From the NCBI GenBank assembly GCA_031367715.1, contig JANLQJ010000077.1, positions 1 through 64,000 on the forward strand: a stretch of 64,000 bases of DNA, written 5' to 3'. Source of the stretch: JANYHF01 sp031367715. Lineage in GTDB: Bacteria; Pseudomonadota; Alphaproteobacteria; Rhizobiales; Hyphomicrobiaceae. The notes beneath the pieces are model-generated. The model was given only the letters and a program-made list of their open reading frames with translations. It ran no database searches and was not told the DNA's origin. Positions 15,608-24,364 of this stretch are shown here, in pieces (within the stretch, counting starts at the first letter, position 1; each line of letters opens with the position of its first letter). The translations under genes were made by a program, and so were the position numbers.

Positions 15608-16166
15608 GCGTGAAATAGAGCGGCACGGCGATGGCTGTGACGATGCCGAGGCCGGCGATCGCCCGCACCCACTTCGCATCGAACCTGCGCCACAACACGG
15701 CCAGCATGGCGACCATGATACCCAGCTCGACAAAGTGCATGATGTTGCCGTAGTGGCGCGGGTCGTAATAGGACACCGGCGAGCTGTAGACCCAGCGCGA
15801 TAACGGCCACAAATGCATATGCCCATCGTCAAAGTGTGTCGGCAGGTCGCCCGCGATATGCAGCATCACCGACAGGCAGAGCGCGGCAACGACCTCCCAG
15901 CGCAGCGCCAGGCCAATCGCCAACAGCAGCCCGAACAACGGGATGGAATGGCCGATCGCGGTCGGGATCTGCCAGGCATCGGTCCAGTAGCGCTGGCTCC
16001 AGATGGTCTCTTCGGGCAGCCGCAGCACGAAACGGTCCCAGGCGAACAAGCCGAACATGGTCAGATCCGGCACCACCCCACCGGCAAACACCGCCCAATT
16101 GCGTGCCGGACTGTGGCGACGCGTCAGCAGCCCGCAGCTGAGCAAGATGTGAGTCGGCGTCATCAT
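15588..16166 (-). CDS. YdjM-like inner-membrane metal-dependent hydrolase family protein
   Basis: The protein begins MMTPTHILLSCGLLTRR, followed by the pattern AGGVVPDLTMFGLFAWDR that resembles the YdjM/LexA-binding inner-membrane hydrolase family. His and Asp residues that could bind metal occur in HIAGDLPTHFDDGHMH. Four or more hydrophobic segments are visible over about 192 residues. The start is either of the two adjacent ATGs at 16166 and 16163; the 22-residue upstream extension lacks family character. The substrate is unknown. It overlaps the end of pyrF tail to tail. Confidence 0.75.
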   Translation of the reverse strand: MMTPTHILLSCGLLTRRHSPARNWAVFAGGVVPDLTMFGLFAWDRFVLRLPEETIWSQRYWTDAWQIPTAIGHSIPLFGLLLAIGLALRWEVVAALCLSVMLHIAGDLPTHFDDGHMHLWPLSRWVYSSPVSYYDPRHYGNIMHFVELGIMVAMLAVLWRRFDAKWVRAIAGLGIVTAIAVPLYFTLTMSHG

Positions 16167-16249
16167 GGTGTGGAGGTCCCGTTTCTCGCTTTGCCAAGTC
16201 AGTTCCGCGCCGTAGTGTGCCCGAAGTCCCACAACATATCGAGGCTAGC

Positions 16250-16540
16250 ATGGCAAAAGGATATTGGATCGCCCGCGTTACCGTCACCGATCCGGAGAAA
16301 TACAAGGAGTATGTGGCGGTCGCCCCGGCGGCCTTTGCAAAGTTCGGCGCCAAATATCTCGCGCGCGGTGGCAAATTCGAAGCGCTCGATGGCGAGGCCC
16401 GCCCGCGCAACGTCGTGATCGAGTTCCCGTCGCTGCAGGCCGCGCACGATTGTTTCCATTCACCCGAGTATCAGGCCGCCAAGGCCAAGCGCTTGGGAGC
16501 TGCGGTGGCTGAGCTGGTCATCGTCGAAGGCGTCGAGTGA
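16250..16540 (+). CDS. DUF1330 family protein
   Basis: The 96-residue protein begins MAKGYWIARVTVTDPEKYKEYV and continues with the DUF1330 pattern GGKFEALDGEARPRNVVIEFPS and HSPEYQAAKAKR. The fold is a ferredoxin-like ABM dimer, and no reaction has been assigned that I can rely on. The ATG at 16250 is preferred over an upstream ATG at 16217 because the family starts here. Its stop overlaps the GTG start of the helicase gene by four bases (gtga), so the two are probably coupled. Confidence 0.9.
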   Translation: MAKGYWIARVTVTDPEKYKEYVAVAPAAFAKFGAKYLARGGKFEALDGEARPRNVVIEFPSLQAAHDCFHSPEYQAAKAKRLGAAVAELVIVEGVE

Positions 16541-17862
16541 ACCAACTGCGCAAGACCATCCACGAACACCGGGGACGCTGGCCGCGCGGCGTTACCCCGA
16601 CGCCGGAATTCGAGGCCGCGCGCGACTACATAGAGAACGGTGACGGGCATCTGTTCGTCACCGGCAAGGCCGGCACGGGCAAGTCGACGCTGCTGCGTGC
16701 CTTGCGCGAGGAGGACGACGCCACCTCAATCGTGGTCGCGCCAACGGGCCTTGCCGCCGTACAGGTCGGCGGGCAGACCATCCATTCGTTTTTCGGCCTG
16801 CCGCCACGTCTGGTGAAGCTCGAGGACATCAAGCCGTCGCGCAAGCTTGGCCTGATGCGCAAGCTGAAAACCCTGGTCATCGATGAAGTGTCGATGGTGC
16901 GCTCGGACCTGATGGAGGGCATCGATCGCTCGCTACGGCTCAATCGCAAGCGCCCGAATGTTCCGTTCGGCGGCGTGCGCCTGGTGCTGTTCGGCGACCC
17001 GCATCAGCTACCACCGGTGGTGCAGGAGGGGGAGCTGCGCGCCTATCTGCACGACAAGTTCGGCGGGCCGTTCTTTTTCGATGCGCCCGGGCTGAAGGAG
17101 AGCGAGTCGCGCCTGATCGAGCTGACCACCGTATTCCGCCAGAGCGGCGGGCCGTTCCTGGAAGCGCTCAACGGCCTGCGCGAGGGCGCGCCGAGCGCCA
17201 CCGACATGGCCCTGTTGAACGGCCGGGTGCAGCGTTTCCACGACCTCGAGAAGAAAGACGCCTACGTTATTCTGACGCCGACCAATCAGGTGGCGAATGA
17301 GATTAACCAATCGTTCCTGGCCAAGTTGCCCGGCAAGGACTGGATCAGCGAGGCCGCCATCACCGGCAGCTATGCCGATGGGGCGCATCCAACCGATCAG
17401 GCGCTGCTGTTGAAAGAAGGCGCCAAGGTCATCCTGATCCGCAACGACCCCGACAAGCGCTGGGTCAACGGCACGGTGGCGCGCGTGACCACTTTGAAGG
17501 GCGACCGGGTCTGGATCGACATTGACGGCGAGGAGCACGAGGTCGAGCCCACGACTTGGGAGGCGATCCGCTACGAGTACGACGCCAGCAAAGACAAAAT
17601 CGTCGAACAGGTGGCTGGTACTTTCAAGCAGCTACCACTGCGGCTGGCCTGGGCGCTGACCATCCACAAGGCGCAAGGCCTGACGCTGGACCACGTCTAT
17701 ATCGACATGGGCCGCGGGGCGTTTGCGCACGGCCAGGCCTATGTGGCGTTGTCGCGGTGCCGGACTTTGGAGGGGCTGGCGATGGCCCGGCCGCTGGCAC
17801 GGCGTGACGTGATCTTCGACCAGGCGGCGACCGGGTATCGGGATGTGTTCAGGGCGGTGTGA
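16537..17862 (+). CDS. Pif1/RecD-type ATP-dependent DNA helicase
   Basis: This SF1B helicase of 441 residues has Walker A GKAGTGKST (43-51), the motif APTGLAAVQVGGQTIHSFF, Walker B LVIDEVSMV, motif III FGDPHQLPPV and the C-terminal motifs LTIHKAQGLTLDHV and VALSRCRTLEGL. Family members unwind 5'-3', resolve G-quadruplexes or process stalled forks. The start is GTG at 16537, overlapping the DUF1330 stop. There is no recB or recC nearby, so it is not a RecBCD subunit. The exact role is not known. Confidence 0.9.
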   Translation: MNQLRKTIHEHRGRWPRGVTPTPEFEAARDYIENGDGHLFVTGKAGTGKSTLLRALREEDDATSIVVAPTGLAAVQVGGQTIHSFFGLPPRLVKLEDIKPSRKLGLMRKLKTLVIDEVSMVRSDLMEGIDRSLRLNRKRPNVPFGGVRLVLFGDPHQLPPVVQEGELRAYLHDKFGGPFFFDAPGLKESESRLIELTTVFRQSGGPFLEALNGLREGAPSATDMALLNGRVQRFHDLEKKDAYVILTPTNQVANEINQSFLAKLPGKDWISEAAITGSYADGAHPTDQALLLKEGAKVILIRNDPDKRWVNGTVARVTTLKGDRVWIDIDGEEHEVEPTTWEAIRYEYDASKDKIVEQVAGTFKQLPLRLAWALTIHKAQGLTLDHVYIDMGRGAFAHGQAYVALSRCRTLEGLAMARPLARRDVIFDQAATGYRDVFRAV

Positions 17863-18034
17863 GTCACAAGTGCCACACCGAAATCGCTAACCAACCGCCA
17901 ATCACCCGGCCCTGACACGCGCCGACCGCCGGCAACCCTATCCGACCGCAAGCGACACCTTCTGACGACCCCTGGACCGCCTGGCACCGTCGCTCTATAC
18001 CGCTCCGACCACCTTTAACGGATGCCCGTTCACC

Positions 18035-19411
18035 ATGAGTCTGCCCCTTCCCGAACCCGCCGCGCCGGCCGCCAAAAAGCTGTTCGTTAAGACCTATGGC
18101 TGCCAGATGAATGTCTACGATTCCGAACGCATCGAGGACGCCATGCGACCGCTCGGCTATCGCGCCGTAGCAACGCCCGGCGAGGCGGATTTGATGGTCC
18201 TCAACACCTGCCATATCCGCGAAAAAGCGGCCGATAAGGTGTATTCGGAGCTTGGCCGCTTGAACGAGATCAAGCTGGCACGAGCGGCGGCCGGGGACGC
18301 GGTGCAGATCGCCGTCGCGGGCTGCGTGGCGCAGGCCGAGGGGCCGGAAATGCTGCGCCGGCAGCCGGGTGTCGATCTGGTGATCGGCCCACAGAACTAT
18401 CACCGCATGCCGGAGCTGTTGGCTCGGGTGGGACGGGACAGACACAGCCTGATCGATACCGATTTTGCGGTCGAATCGAAGTTCGACAACCTGCCCAGGC
18501 GAGCGACTGCAGGACGCGGGCCGAGCGCCTTCCTCACCGTGCAGGAAGGCTGCGATAAATTCTGTACCTTCTGCGTTGTTCCGTATACGCGTGGCGGCGA
18601 GACGTCGCGGCCGGCCGCGACAATTATCGAGGAAGCACAACAGCTTATCGACGATGGCGTGCGCGAGTTGACGCTGCTGGGGCAGAATGTGAATGCCTAT
18701 CATGGCACTGGCACGGATGGCCTCGACTGGGGTCTGGCACGGCTCATCGAGGGGCTGGCGGCGATCGATGGCATCATGCGCATCCGCTACATGACCAGCC
18801 ATCCGCGCGACATGGACGCGGCGCTGATTGCCGCGCATCGCGACAATGACAAGCTGATGCCGTTTCTGCATTTGCCGTTCCAGTCCGGGTCCGATCGGAT
18901 TCTTGCTGCCATGAACCGCAAGCATACCAGCGCGGACTATCTGCGGCTGATCGAGCGTGTACGGATTGCGCGGCCCGACATCGCTCTGTCGACCGACGTG
19001 ATCGTTGGCTTTCCCGGCGAGAGCGAAGCAGATTTCGAAGCAACCCTCGGGCTCATCGCCAAGGTCGGTTACGCCATGGCCTACAGCTTCAAATACAGCC
19101 CCCGACCGGGCACTCCAGCCGAGGGCATGGCCGGCCAGATCGCCGAGGAGGTCAAGACCGCGCGGCTGGCGCGCCTGCAGGCGCTGCTGGTGGAGCAGCA
19201 GCAGGCATTCAGCGCCGCCTGCATCGGCCGCACCCTGCCGGTGCTGTTCGAGAAAAACGGCCGCAATCCTGGCCAACTGATTGGCCGCTCGCCCTACCTC
19301 CAGTCAGTCCACGCCAAGGCCGATTCGAGCCTGATTGGCCAGATCGTTCCGGTTCATGTAAAGTCATCCGGCATGAATAGTCTCGGTGGCGAGATCGTTT
19401 CAATTAATTGA
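18035..19411 (+). CDS. miaB: tRNA-2-methylthio-N6-dimethylallyladenosine synthase MiaB
   Basis: MiaB is a radical SAM methylthiotransferase that modifies A37 of tRNAs reading UNN codons. The 458-residue protein has the N-terminal UPF0004 domain with cysteines in TYGCQMNVYDS (Cys23), LNTCHIREKA (Cys59) and AGCVAQAEG. The radical SAM cluster is CDKFCTFCVVPYTRGGE, and a C-terminal TRAM domain follows. It heads the rhizobial order miaB-phoH-ybeY-corC-lnt. The 172-bp gap before it shows nothing else recognisable. Confidence 0.97.
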   Translation: MSLPLPEPAAPAAKKLFVKTYGCQMNVYDSERIEDAMRPLGYRAVATPGEADLMVLNTCHIREKAADKVYSELGRLNEIKLARAAAGDAVQIAVAGCVAQAEGPEMLRRQPGVDLVIGPQNYHRMPELLARVGRDRHSLIDTDFAVESKFDNLPRRATAGRGPSAFLTVQEGCDKFCTFCVVPYTRGGETSRPAATIIEEAQQLIDDGVRELTLLGQNVNAYHGTGTDGLDWGLARLIEGLAAIDGIMRIRYMTSHPRDMDAALIAAHRDNDKLMPFLHLPFQSGSDRILAAMNRKHTSADYLRLIERVRIARPDIALSTDVIVGFPGESEADFEATLGLIAKVGYAMAYSFKYSPRPGTPAEGMAGQIAEEVKTARLARLQALLVEQQQAFSAACIGRTLPVLFEKNGRNPGQLIGRSPYLQSVHAKADSSLIGQIVPVHVKSSGMNSLGGEIVSIN

Positions 19412-19432
19412 TCAATAACAAGGAGATAGCTC

Positions 19433-20482
19433 TTGGCAGGGACGAAAGGACCAAGTATTTCGGCGCCGGGAAACCGGGGCAAGCCTTCAAAGCCAGAGCG
19501 AAAACTGACGATACCTTTTGAGAGCAATGCGCTCGCCGCCGTGCTGTTCGGCGAGTTCGACGCCAACCTCGCCGTGCTCGAAGCCAGACTCGGCGTCGAA
19601 GCCGTCGCGCATGGCAATCTGCTCAGCCTCAGCGGCCCGGAAGACGCCTGCGACATCGCCCGCAAGGTGCTGGAAGATTTATACGCCCGGGCGCAAAAAG
19701 GCTTGCCGGTCGTGCCCGCCGATGTGGAAGGCGCCATCCGGCATGCGGGTGCGCACGCTGAGGCGGGCACCGGCAGGGAGCCAGGCAAAGGCACGGGCGT
19801 TGCCCCCGGTAACAGCAGCGGCAAGGGTGAAATCCGCACACGCCGCAAGCTGGTCGCCGCGCGCACGCAGATGCAGAGTGCCTATATCAAGGCGCTGGAG
19901 CAGAAGGACCTTGTGCTCGCCTCGGGCCCGGCCGGCACCGGCAAGACTTACATTGCGGTGGCCTATGCCGCGCAGTGCTGGGAGCGCGGCATGATCGAGC
20001 GGCTGATCCTGTCGCGGCCGGCGGTGGAAGCGGGCGAGCGGCTCGGTTTCCTGCCGGGTGATATGCGCGACAAGGTGGACCCGTATTTGCGCCCGCTTTA
20101 CGATGCGCTCTACGACGTGCTGCCGCCCGAAAAGGTCGAGCGCGGACTCGAGACCGGCGAGATTGAGATCGCGCCGCTCGCTTTCATGCGTGGACGGACA
20201 TTGTCGAACGCGTTCGTCATTCTTGACGAGGCGCAGAATACCACCAGTATGCAGATGAAAATGTTCCTGACCCGGCTAGGCGAAGGTTCGCACATGGTGG
20301 TGACTGGCGATCCGACCCAGGTGGATCTGCCCAAGGGTCAGATCTCAGGTCTGTCAGAGGCGCTCAAGCTCTTGAAAGATATCGATGATATCGCCACCAT
20401 CACCTTTACCAGGGGCGATGTCGTCAGGCGCGAGCTGGTGGCCAAGATCGTCGCTGCTTACGAAGATGCGAGCGAATCCTGA
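19433..20482 (+). CDS. phoH: PhoH-like ATPase
   Basis: The 349-residue protein has the PhoH P-loop domain: Walker A SGPAGTGKTYIAVA, followed by GERLGFLPGDMRDKVDPYLRPLYD, Walker B FVILDEAQNTT and the sensor GDPTQVDLP. The N-terminal part is a small KH-like region. The start is TTG at 19433, set by a clear AAGGAG 7 bases upstream. PhoH-type proteins act in RNA metabolism and are almost always adjacent to ybeY, as here (the overlap is TGATG at 20480-20484). Confidence 0.95.
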   Translation: MAGTKGPSISAPGNRGKPSKPERKLTIPFESNALAAVLFGEFDANLAVLEARLGVEAVAHGNLLSLSGPEDACDIARKVLEDLYARAQKGLPVVPADVEGAIRHAGAHAEAGTGREPGKGTGVAPGNSSGKGEIRTRRKLVAARTQMQSAYIKALEQKDLVLASGPAGTGKTYIAVAYAAQCWERGMIERLILSRPAVEAGERLGFLPGDMRDKVDPYLRPLYDALYDVLPPEKVERGLETGEIEIAPLAFMRGRTLSNAFVILDEAQNTTSMQMKMFLTRLGEGSHMVVTGDPTQVDLPKGQISGLSEALKLLKDIDDIATITFTRGDVVRRELVAKIVAAYEDASES

Positions 20483-21060
20483 TGCCATCCGGGCCGCCGA
20501 GACAAAACCGTCCGCGCCAACCGCTGCTGCCGGCTCCGCTGCGGGTCGAACTGGTGGTGACCGACGAGCGCTGGAACAAGGTGCCGGATTTGCACCGCAT
20601 TGCGGGGCTGGCGGCGGCAGCCTACGCGCAGCTGGCGGTTGAACATGACCCGCGCGAGGTAGTCATAGCGCTCGGCACGGACGACGAGGTGCGCGAGCTG
20701 AACCGCACCTATCGCGGCAAGGACCGGCCGACCAACGTCCTGTCCTTTCCCGCGGCCGGATCGCCGGATGATGGGCTGCTCGGCGATGTCATTCTGGCCT
20801 ATGAAACCTGCGCCGAGGAGGCTGACCAGCACGGCATCCCGATGTCCGATCACGCTTGCCATCTGGCGCTGCATGGCGTCCTTCACCTGCTCGGCCAGGA
20901 TCACGAGGGGGATGCCGAGGCCGAGGCGATGGAGCAGCTGGAAACCCGGCTGCTGGCTAGCATCAACATTGCCGACCCCCATAGCGGCGAAATCTTGGAC
21001 GAAGCTCTCAACGAGTATTTTGACGATACCGATGACGAACCAGGACCATCTCGAGACTGA
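20482..21060 (+). CDS. ybeY: Endoribonuclease YbeY (rRNA maturation factor)
   Basis: YbeY is a zinc-dependent endoribonuclease needed for 16S rRNA 3' maturation and ribosome quality control. The zinc site is the full motif HGVLHLLGQDH with His131, His135 and His141. The upstream signature YRGKDRPTNVLSFP is present. At 192 residues it carries about 20 extra Pro/Arg-rich N-terminal residues. Its ATG overlaps the phoH stop, and its last 29 bases overlap the start of the CorC-like gene. Confidence 0.96.
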   Translation: MPSGPPRQNRPRQPLLPAPLRVELVVTDERWNKVPDLHRIAGLAAAAYAQLAVEHDPREVVIALGTDDEVRELNRTYRGKDRPTNVLSFPAAGSPDDGLLGDVILAYETCAEEADQHGIPMSDHACHLALHGVLHLLGQDHEGDAEAEAMEQLETRLLASINIADPHSGEILDEALNEYFDDTDDEPGPSRD

Positions 21061-22057
21061 TCTTCCGTTAGCCCGCAACGAACCGGCAAGCGGCGCCACT
21101 TGGCTGGCCCGCCTGCGCGAGCGGCTGGGCTTCCAAGATGCCGACAAGCGCGCCATCCGCGACGTGCTGGACAAGGCGCTGCGCGAGGAGGGCCAGGGCG
21201 GCCAGGTGTTGGCGCCGCAACAGCGCGACATGTTGCTGCGCATCCTGCGCTTTGGCGAGCTGCGCGTACTCGACGTCATGGTGCCGCGCGCCGACATCAA
21301 CGCCGTCGATGAGCAGGCGCCGTTGTCCGAGCTGGTGCAGGTGTTTCAGCAGGCCGGCCATTCGCGTATCCCACTGTTCCGCGAGACGCTCGATGACCTG
21401 CGCGGCATGGTGCACATCAAGGATCTGGTCGGCTGGCTGGTCGAGCAATCGAGCACCGGGCCGATCGCGGCGGCCGCGGCAGCCCATGCCGAAACGCCAA
21501 TGCATTTTGCCAGCATCGATCTGACGCGGGCCGATCTCAGCCAGCAAATTCTTGCAACCAAAATACGCCGCCAGGTGCTCTATGTGCCACCCTCGATGCC
21601 GGCGCTGAACCTGTTCCTGCGTATGCAGTCGACACGCGTGCATCTGGCCATGGTGGTCGATGAATATGGCGGTACCGACGGGCTGGTTTCGATCGAAGAT
21701 CTGGTCGAGCAGATCGTCGGCGAGATCGAGGACGAGCATGACGACGAGGAAGATTTGGTGCAGGGCGATGCCGAGAACGGTTTCATCGCGCTTGCCCGCA
21801 CGCCGATCAGCGATCTCGAATCCCGCGTCGGTTTCAAGCTGGTGACCGATCCTCAGGAGGCTGAGGATTTCGATACCCTCGGCGGCCTGGTGGTGGCACT
21901 GATCGGCCGCGTGCCGGTGCGTGGCGAGCTGATCCATCACCCTTCCGGCCTCGAGTTCGAGATCCTCGATGCCGACCCGCGGCGGATCAAGAAGCTGCGC
22001 ATCCATCGCGCCCATCCGGGCACCATCGTAACCGACGGCTCGGCCGAGAATATCTAA
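21032..22057 (+). CDS. corC: CorC/HlyC-type CBS-domain protein
   Basis: The 341-residue soluble protein has an N-terminal helical region, a CBS pair (about 70-205, with the signature VMVPRADINAVD at the start), and a C-terminal CorC_HlyC domain (about 255-335). It contains the linker VDEYGGTDGLVSIEDLVEQIVGEIEDEHD. Family members lack the DUF21 membrane part and are linked to Mg/Co efflux or hemolysin-like annotations without firm biochemistry. The ATG at 21032 lies inside ybeY; the longer in-frame extension upstream merely reads ybeY in another frame. Confidence 0.93.
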   Translation: MTNQDHLETDLPLARNEPASGATWLARLRERLGFQDADKRAIRDVLDKALREEGQGGQVLAPQQRDMLLRILRFGELRVLDVMVPRADINAVDEQAPLSELVQVFQQAGHSRIPLFRETLDDLRGMVHIKDLVGWLVEQSSTGPIAAAAAAHAETPMHFASIDLTRADLSQQILATKIRRQVLYVPPSMPALNLFLRMQSTRVHLAMVVDEYGGTDGLVSIEDLVEQIVGEIEDEHDDEEDLVQGDAENGFIALARTPISDLESRVGFKLVTDPQEAEDFDTLGGLVVALIGRVPVRGELIHHPSGLEFEILDADPRRIKKLRIHRAHPGTIVTDGSAENI

Positions 22058-22077
22058 ATGCAGGCGGGCCGGGGGTT

Positions 22078-23703
22078 GTGATTCAAAGCCATCTGAACTG
22101 GTTTCAGCGCCTTGTCGGCTGGCGCCGATGGGCGGCCGCCGGTGGGCTCGGCGCGATTTCGGTGCTGGCCATGCCACCGTTTTCGCTCTGGCCCATGCTA
22201 TTTTTCACCTTTCCGGGACTGGTGCTTCTGCTGGATGGTGCAGCCGAGGTCACTGTTGGCTGGCGGCGGTCGCGCGCCGCGGCGGCCATCGGCTGGTGGT
22301 TCGGCTTTGGCTATCTGGTGCTTGGCCTGTACTGGATTGGTGGTGCCTTTTTGGTGCAGGCCGACAAGTTCGCCATCCTGATGCCGTTCGCCATCACGGG
22401 GCTGCCGGCCTATCTCGCCTGCTATTACGCATTGGCAACCGCCCTTGCCGGCTTGGTCTGGAGCAAGGAACCAACGCGAATACTGGCGCTGGCGCTCGCC
22501 TTCGCAGCCGGGGAATGGCTGCGCGGGCACTGGTTCACCGGCTTTCCCTGGAATGCCGTCGGCTATGGCCTGACGCAGAACGATGCGCTGGCGCAGAGCG
22601 CCTCGCTGCTCGGCGTCACCGGGCTGTCGCTGTGGGCCGTGCTGATTTTCGCATCGCCTGTGTTGCTGATCAGCGAACCGCGCAGGCTACGTCGCTGGCT
22701 GTGGCCAGGCTGCGCGCTTGGCCTGTTGCTGACCGGTTTTCTGTGGGGCCAATGGCGGCTGTCGCAGGCCGAGCCGGCCAACCTCGCTGCCGTGACCGTG
22801 CGGCTGGTGCAGCCGAATACGCCGGAGGCCGAGAAATTCGAGGCTGCCAGCCAGCGCCGCATCTTCGATCGCATGCTGGATTTGAGCCGGCGCGATGCTA
22901 CCGGCAAAATCGACGAACTCGCCGGCACAAAACTGGTGATCTGGCCCGAGGAGCCGCTGAATTTTCTGTTGCTGCAAACACCCCAGGCCCTGACCGAGAT
23001 TGGTGCGCTGCTGGCGGGACGTGCGACACTCATCACCGGCGCGATACGGTCCGAGCCCGATGTCAGATCAACGGCACATCCGCCCCAGATGCGCTTTCTC
23101 AACAGCCTCGCGGTCATCGATCCTGCCGGCAAGCCCGGCGCCATCTATGATAAGATCCACTTGGTGCCGTTCGGCGAGTATCTGCCTTATGAAAGCATTC
23201 TCAATTTGTTCGGCCTCGAGAACTTGACCCGTACCGCTGGCGGCATGGCGCAGGGGACCAATCGGCGTGAATTGAAAGCCGCCGGCATTCCTGACCTGAG
23301 CCCGCTGATCTGTTACGAAACGATTTTTCCCGGCGAAACCGTCGATCCGGGCAACCGTCCGGCCTGGCTGCTCAATGTCACCAACGATGCCTGGTTCGGC
23401 GAGCAGACTGGTCCCTACCAGCATTTCCATCAGGCCCGGATACGTGCCATTGAGGAGGGGCTGCCGCTGGTGCGCGTGGCGATAACGGGGATTTCCGCGA
23501 TTGTCGATGCGCGCGGCCGGGTGCTGCAACAGCTGCCTTTGTTGACGGCAGGTGTCATCGACGGTGTCCTGCCAGAGCCACTACCCGCCACGCTCTATGC
23601 CCGCTATGGTGATGGAATGCTGTTGGCCGAGTTGCTGATCGGCTTGGCACTGCTGGCGCTATTTATGCTGCGTCGTCGTGTACGAACTGCGAAGTCCACT
23701 TGA
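22078..23703 (+). CDS. lnt: Apolipoprotein N-acyltransferase
   Basis: Lnt adds the third acyl chain to lipoproteins in the inner membrane. The 541-residue protein has about six N-terminal hydrophobic segments, a periplasmic nitrilase domain (about 235-480) and a final C-terminal helix. The catalytic triad regions are visible: Glu in VIWPEEPLNF, Lys in YDKIHLVPFGEYLP and Cys in LICYETIFPG. The start is GTG at 22078 behind GGGGG. It follows corC by 20 bp, the usual alphaproteobacterial arrangement. Confidence 0.96.
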   Translation: MIQSHLNWFQRLVGWRRWAAAGGLGAISVLAMPPFSLWPMLFFTFPGLVLLLDGAAEVTVGWRRSRAAAAIGWWFGFGYLVLGLYWIGGAFLVQADKFAILMPFAITGLPAYLACYYALATALAGLVWSKEPTRILALALAFAAGEWLRGHWFTGFPWNAVGYGLTQNDALAQSASLLGVTGLSLWAVLIFASPVLLISEPRRLRRWLWPGCALGLLLTGFLWGQWRLSQAEPANLAAVTVRLVQPNTPEAEKFEAASQRRIFDRMLDLSRRDATGKIDELAGTKLVIWPEEPLNFLLLQTPQALTEIGALLAGRATLITGAIRSEPDVRSTAHPPQMRFLNSLAVIDPAGKPGAIYDKIHLVPFGEYLPYESILNLFGLENLTRTAGGMAQGTNRRELKAAGIPDLSPLICYETIFPGETVDPGNRPAWLLNVTNDAWFGEQTGPYQHFHQARIRAIEEGLPLVRVAITGISAIVDARGRVLQQLPLLTAGVIDGVLPEPLPATLYARYGDGMLLAELLIGLALLALFMLRRRVRTAKST

Positions 23704-23785
23704 TTGATACCGAATATGATGGATAAACGACCATCCGTAAAATGAGGATCGCCGGCGGGGGCAGCATTGAATTCGGAGACCGGTT

Positions 23786-24241
23786 GTGGCTGACGATGAG
23801 CTGAAGGTGCTGGACGAGGAGTCGCAAGGCAGCAAACGCGCCAATGCAGTCGACCTGCAGATCGGCAACCGGGTGCGCTTGCGCCGCATGCTGGTCGGCA
23901 TTAGCCAGGAGCGCCTGGGCGAACTGCTGAAGATCACCTTCCAACAGATCCAGAAGTACGAGCGTGGCACCAACCGGATCAGCGCCAGCCGGCTCATGCA
24001 CATTGCCAAAGTGCTCGGCGTGACGATCAACTATTTCTACGATGCGTTGCAGCTGGCCGACGAGCCGATCGAAACGCCCGGTTTTGCCGAGCACTCGAGC
24101 GAAGAAGCCGAGATGCTGACATTTCTTGGCACGCGCGAGGGTATCGAGCTGAACCGCGCTTTCCAGCGCATCGCCGATCCCGCCAAACGCCGCGCCGTGG
24201 TCGAACTGGTGCGCACTATGGCTGGCGAAAAGGCTGGCTGA
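23786..24241 (+). CDS. XRE-family transcriptional regulator
   Basis: The 151-residue protein has a Cro/C1 helix-turn-helix at about residues 25-80 (RLRRMLVGISQERLGELLKITFQQIQKYERGTNRIS), followed by a helical C-terminal tail with EEAEMLTFLGTREGIELNRAF. The start is GTG at 23786. In many rhizobia a protein of this type sits between lnt and metK, and this location supports the call. Its target genes are not known from the sequence. Confidence 0.9.
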   Translation: MADDELKVLDEESQGSKRANAVDLQIGNRVRLRRMLVGISQERLGELLKITFQQIQKYERGTNRISASRLMHIAKVLGVTINYFYDALQLADEPIETPGFAEHSSEEAEMLTFLGTREGIELNRAFQRIADPAKRRAVVELVRTMAGEKAG

Positions 24242-24364
24242 GCGCTGCTGCGCAATGCCGATAGTGTCGCGCTGCCTTGACCGTAGGGGCCCGAGGTTGC
24301 AAAAGGTCCGACAGTACGCCCAGCTGATGGGCCGTCGCCTGCCACCATCGAGGAGCCGTCGGAA

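Noticed and set aside
24242..24364. SAM riboswitch in the metK leader
   Set aside because: I could not place the conserved helices of a known SAM riboswitch class by eye. A covariance-model search would decide.
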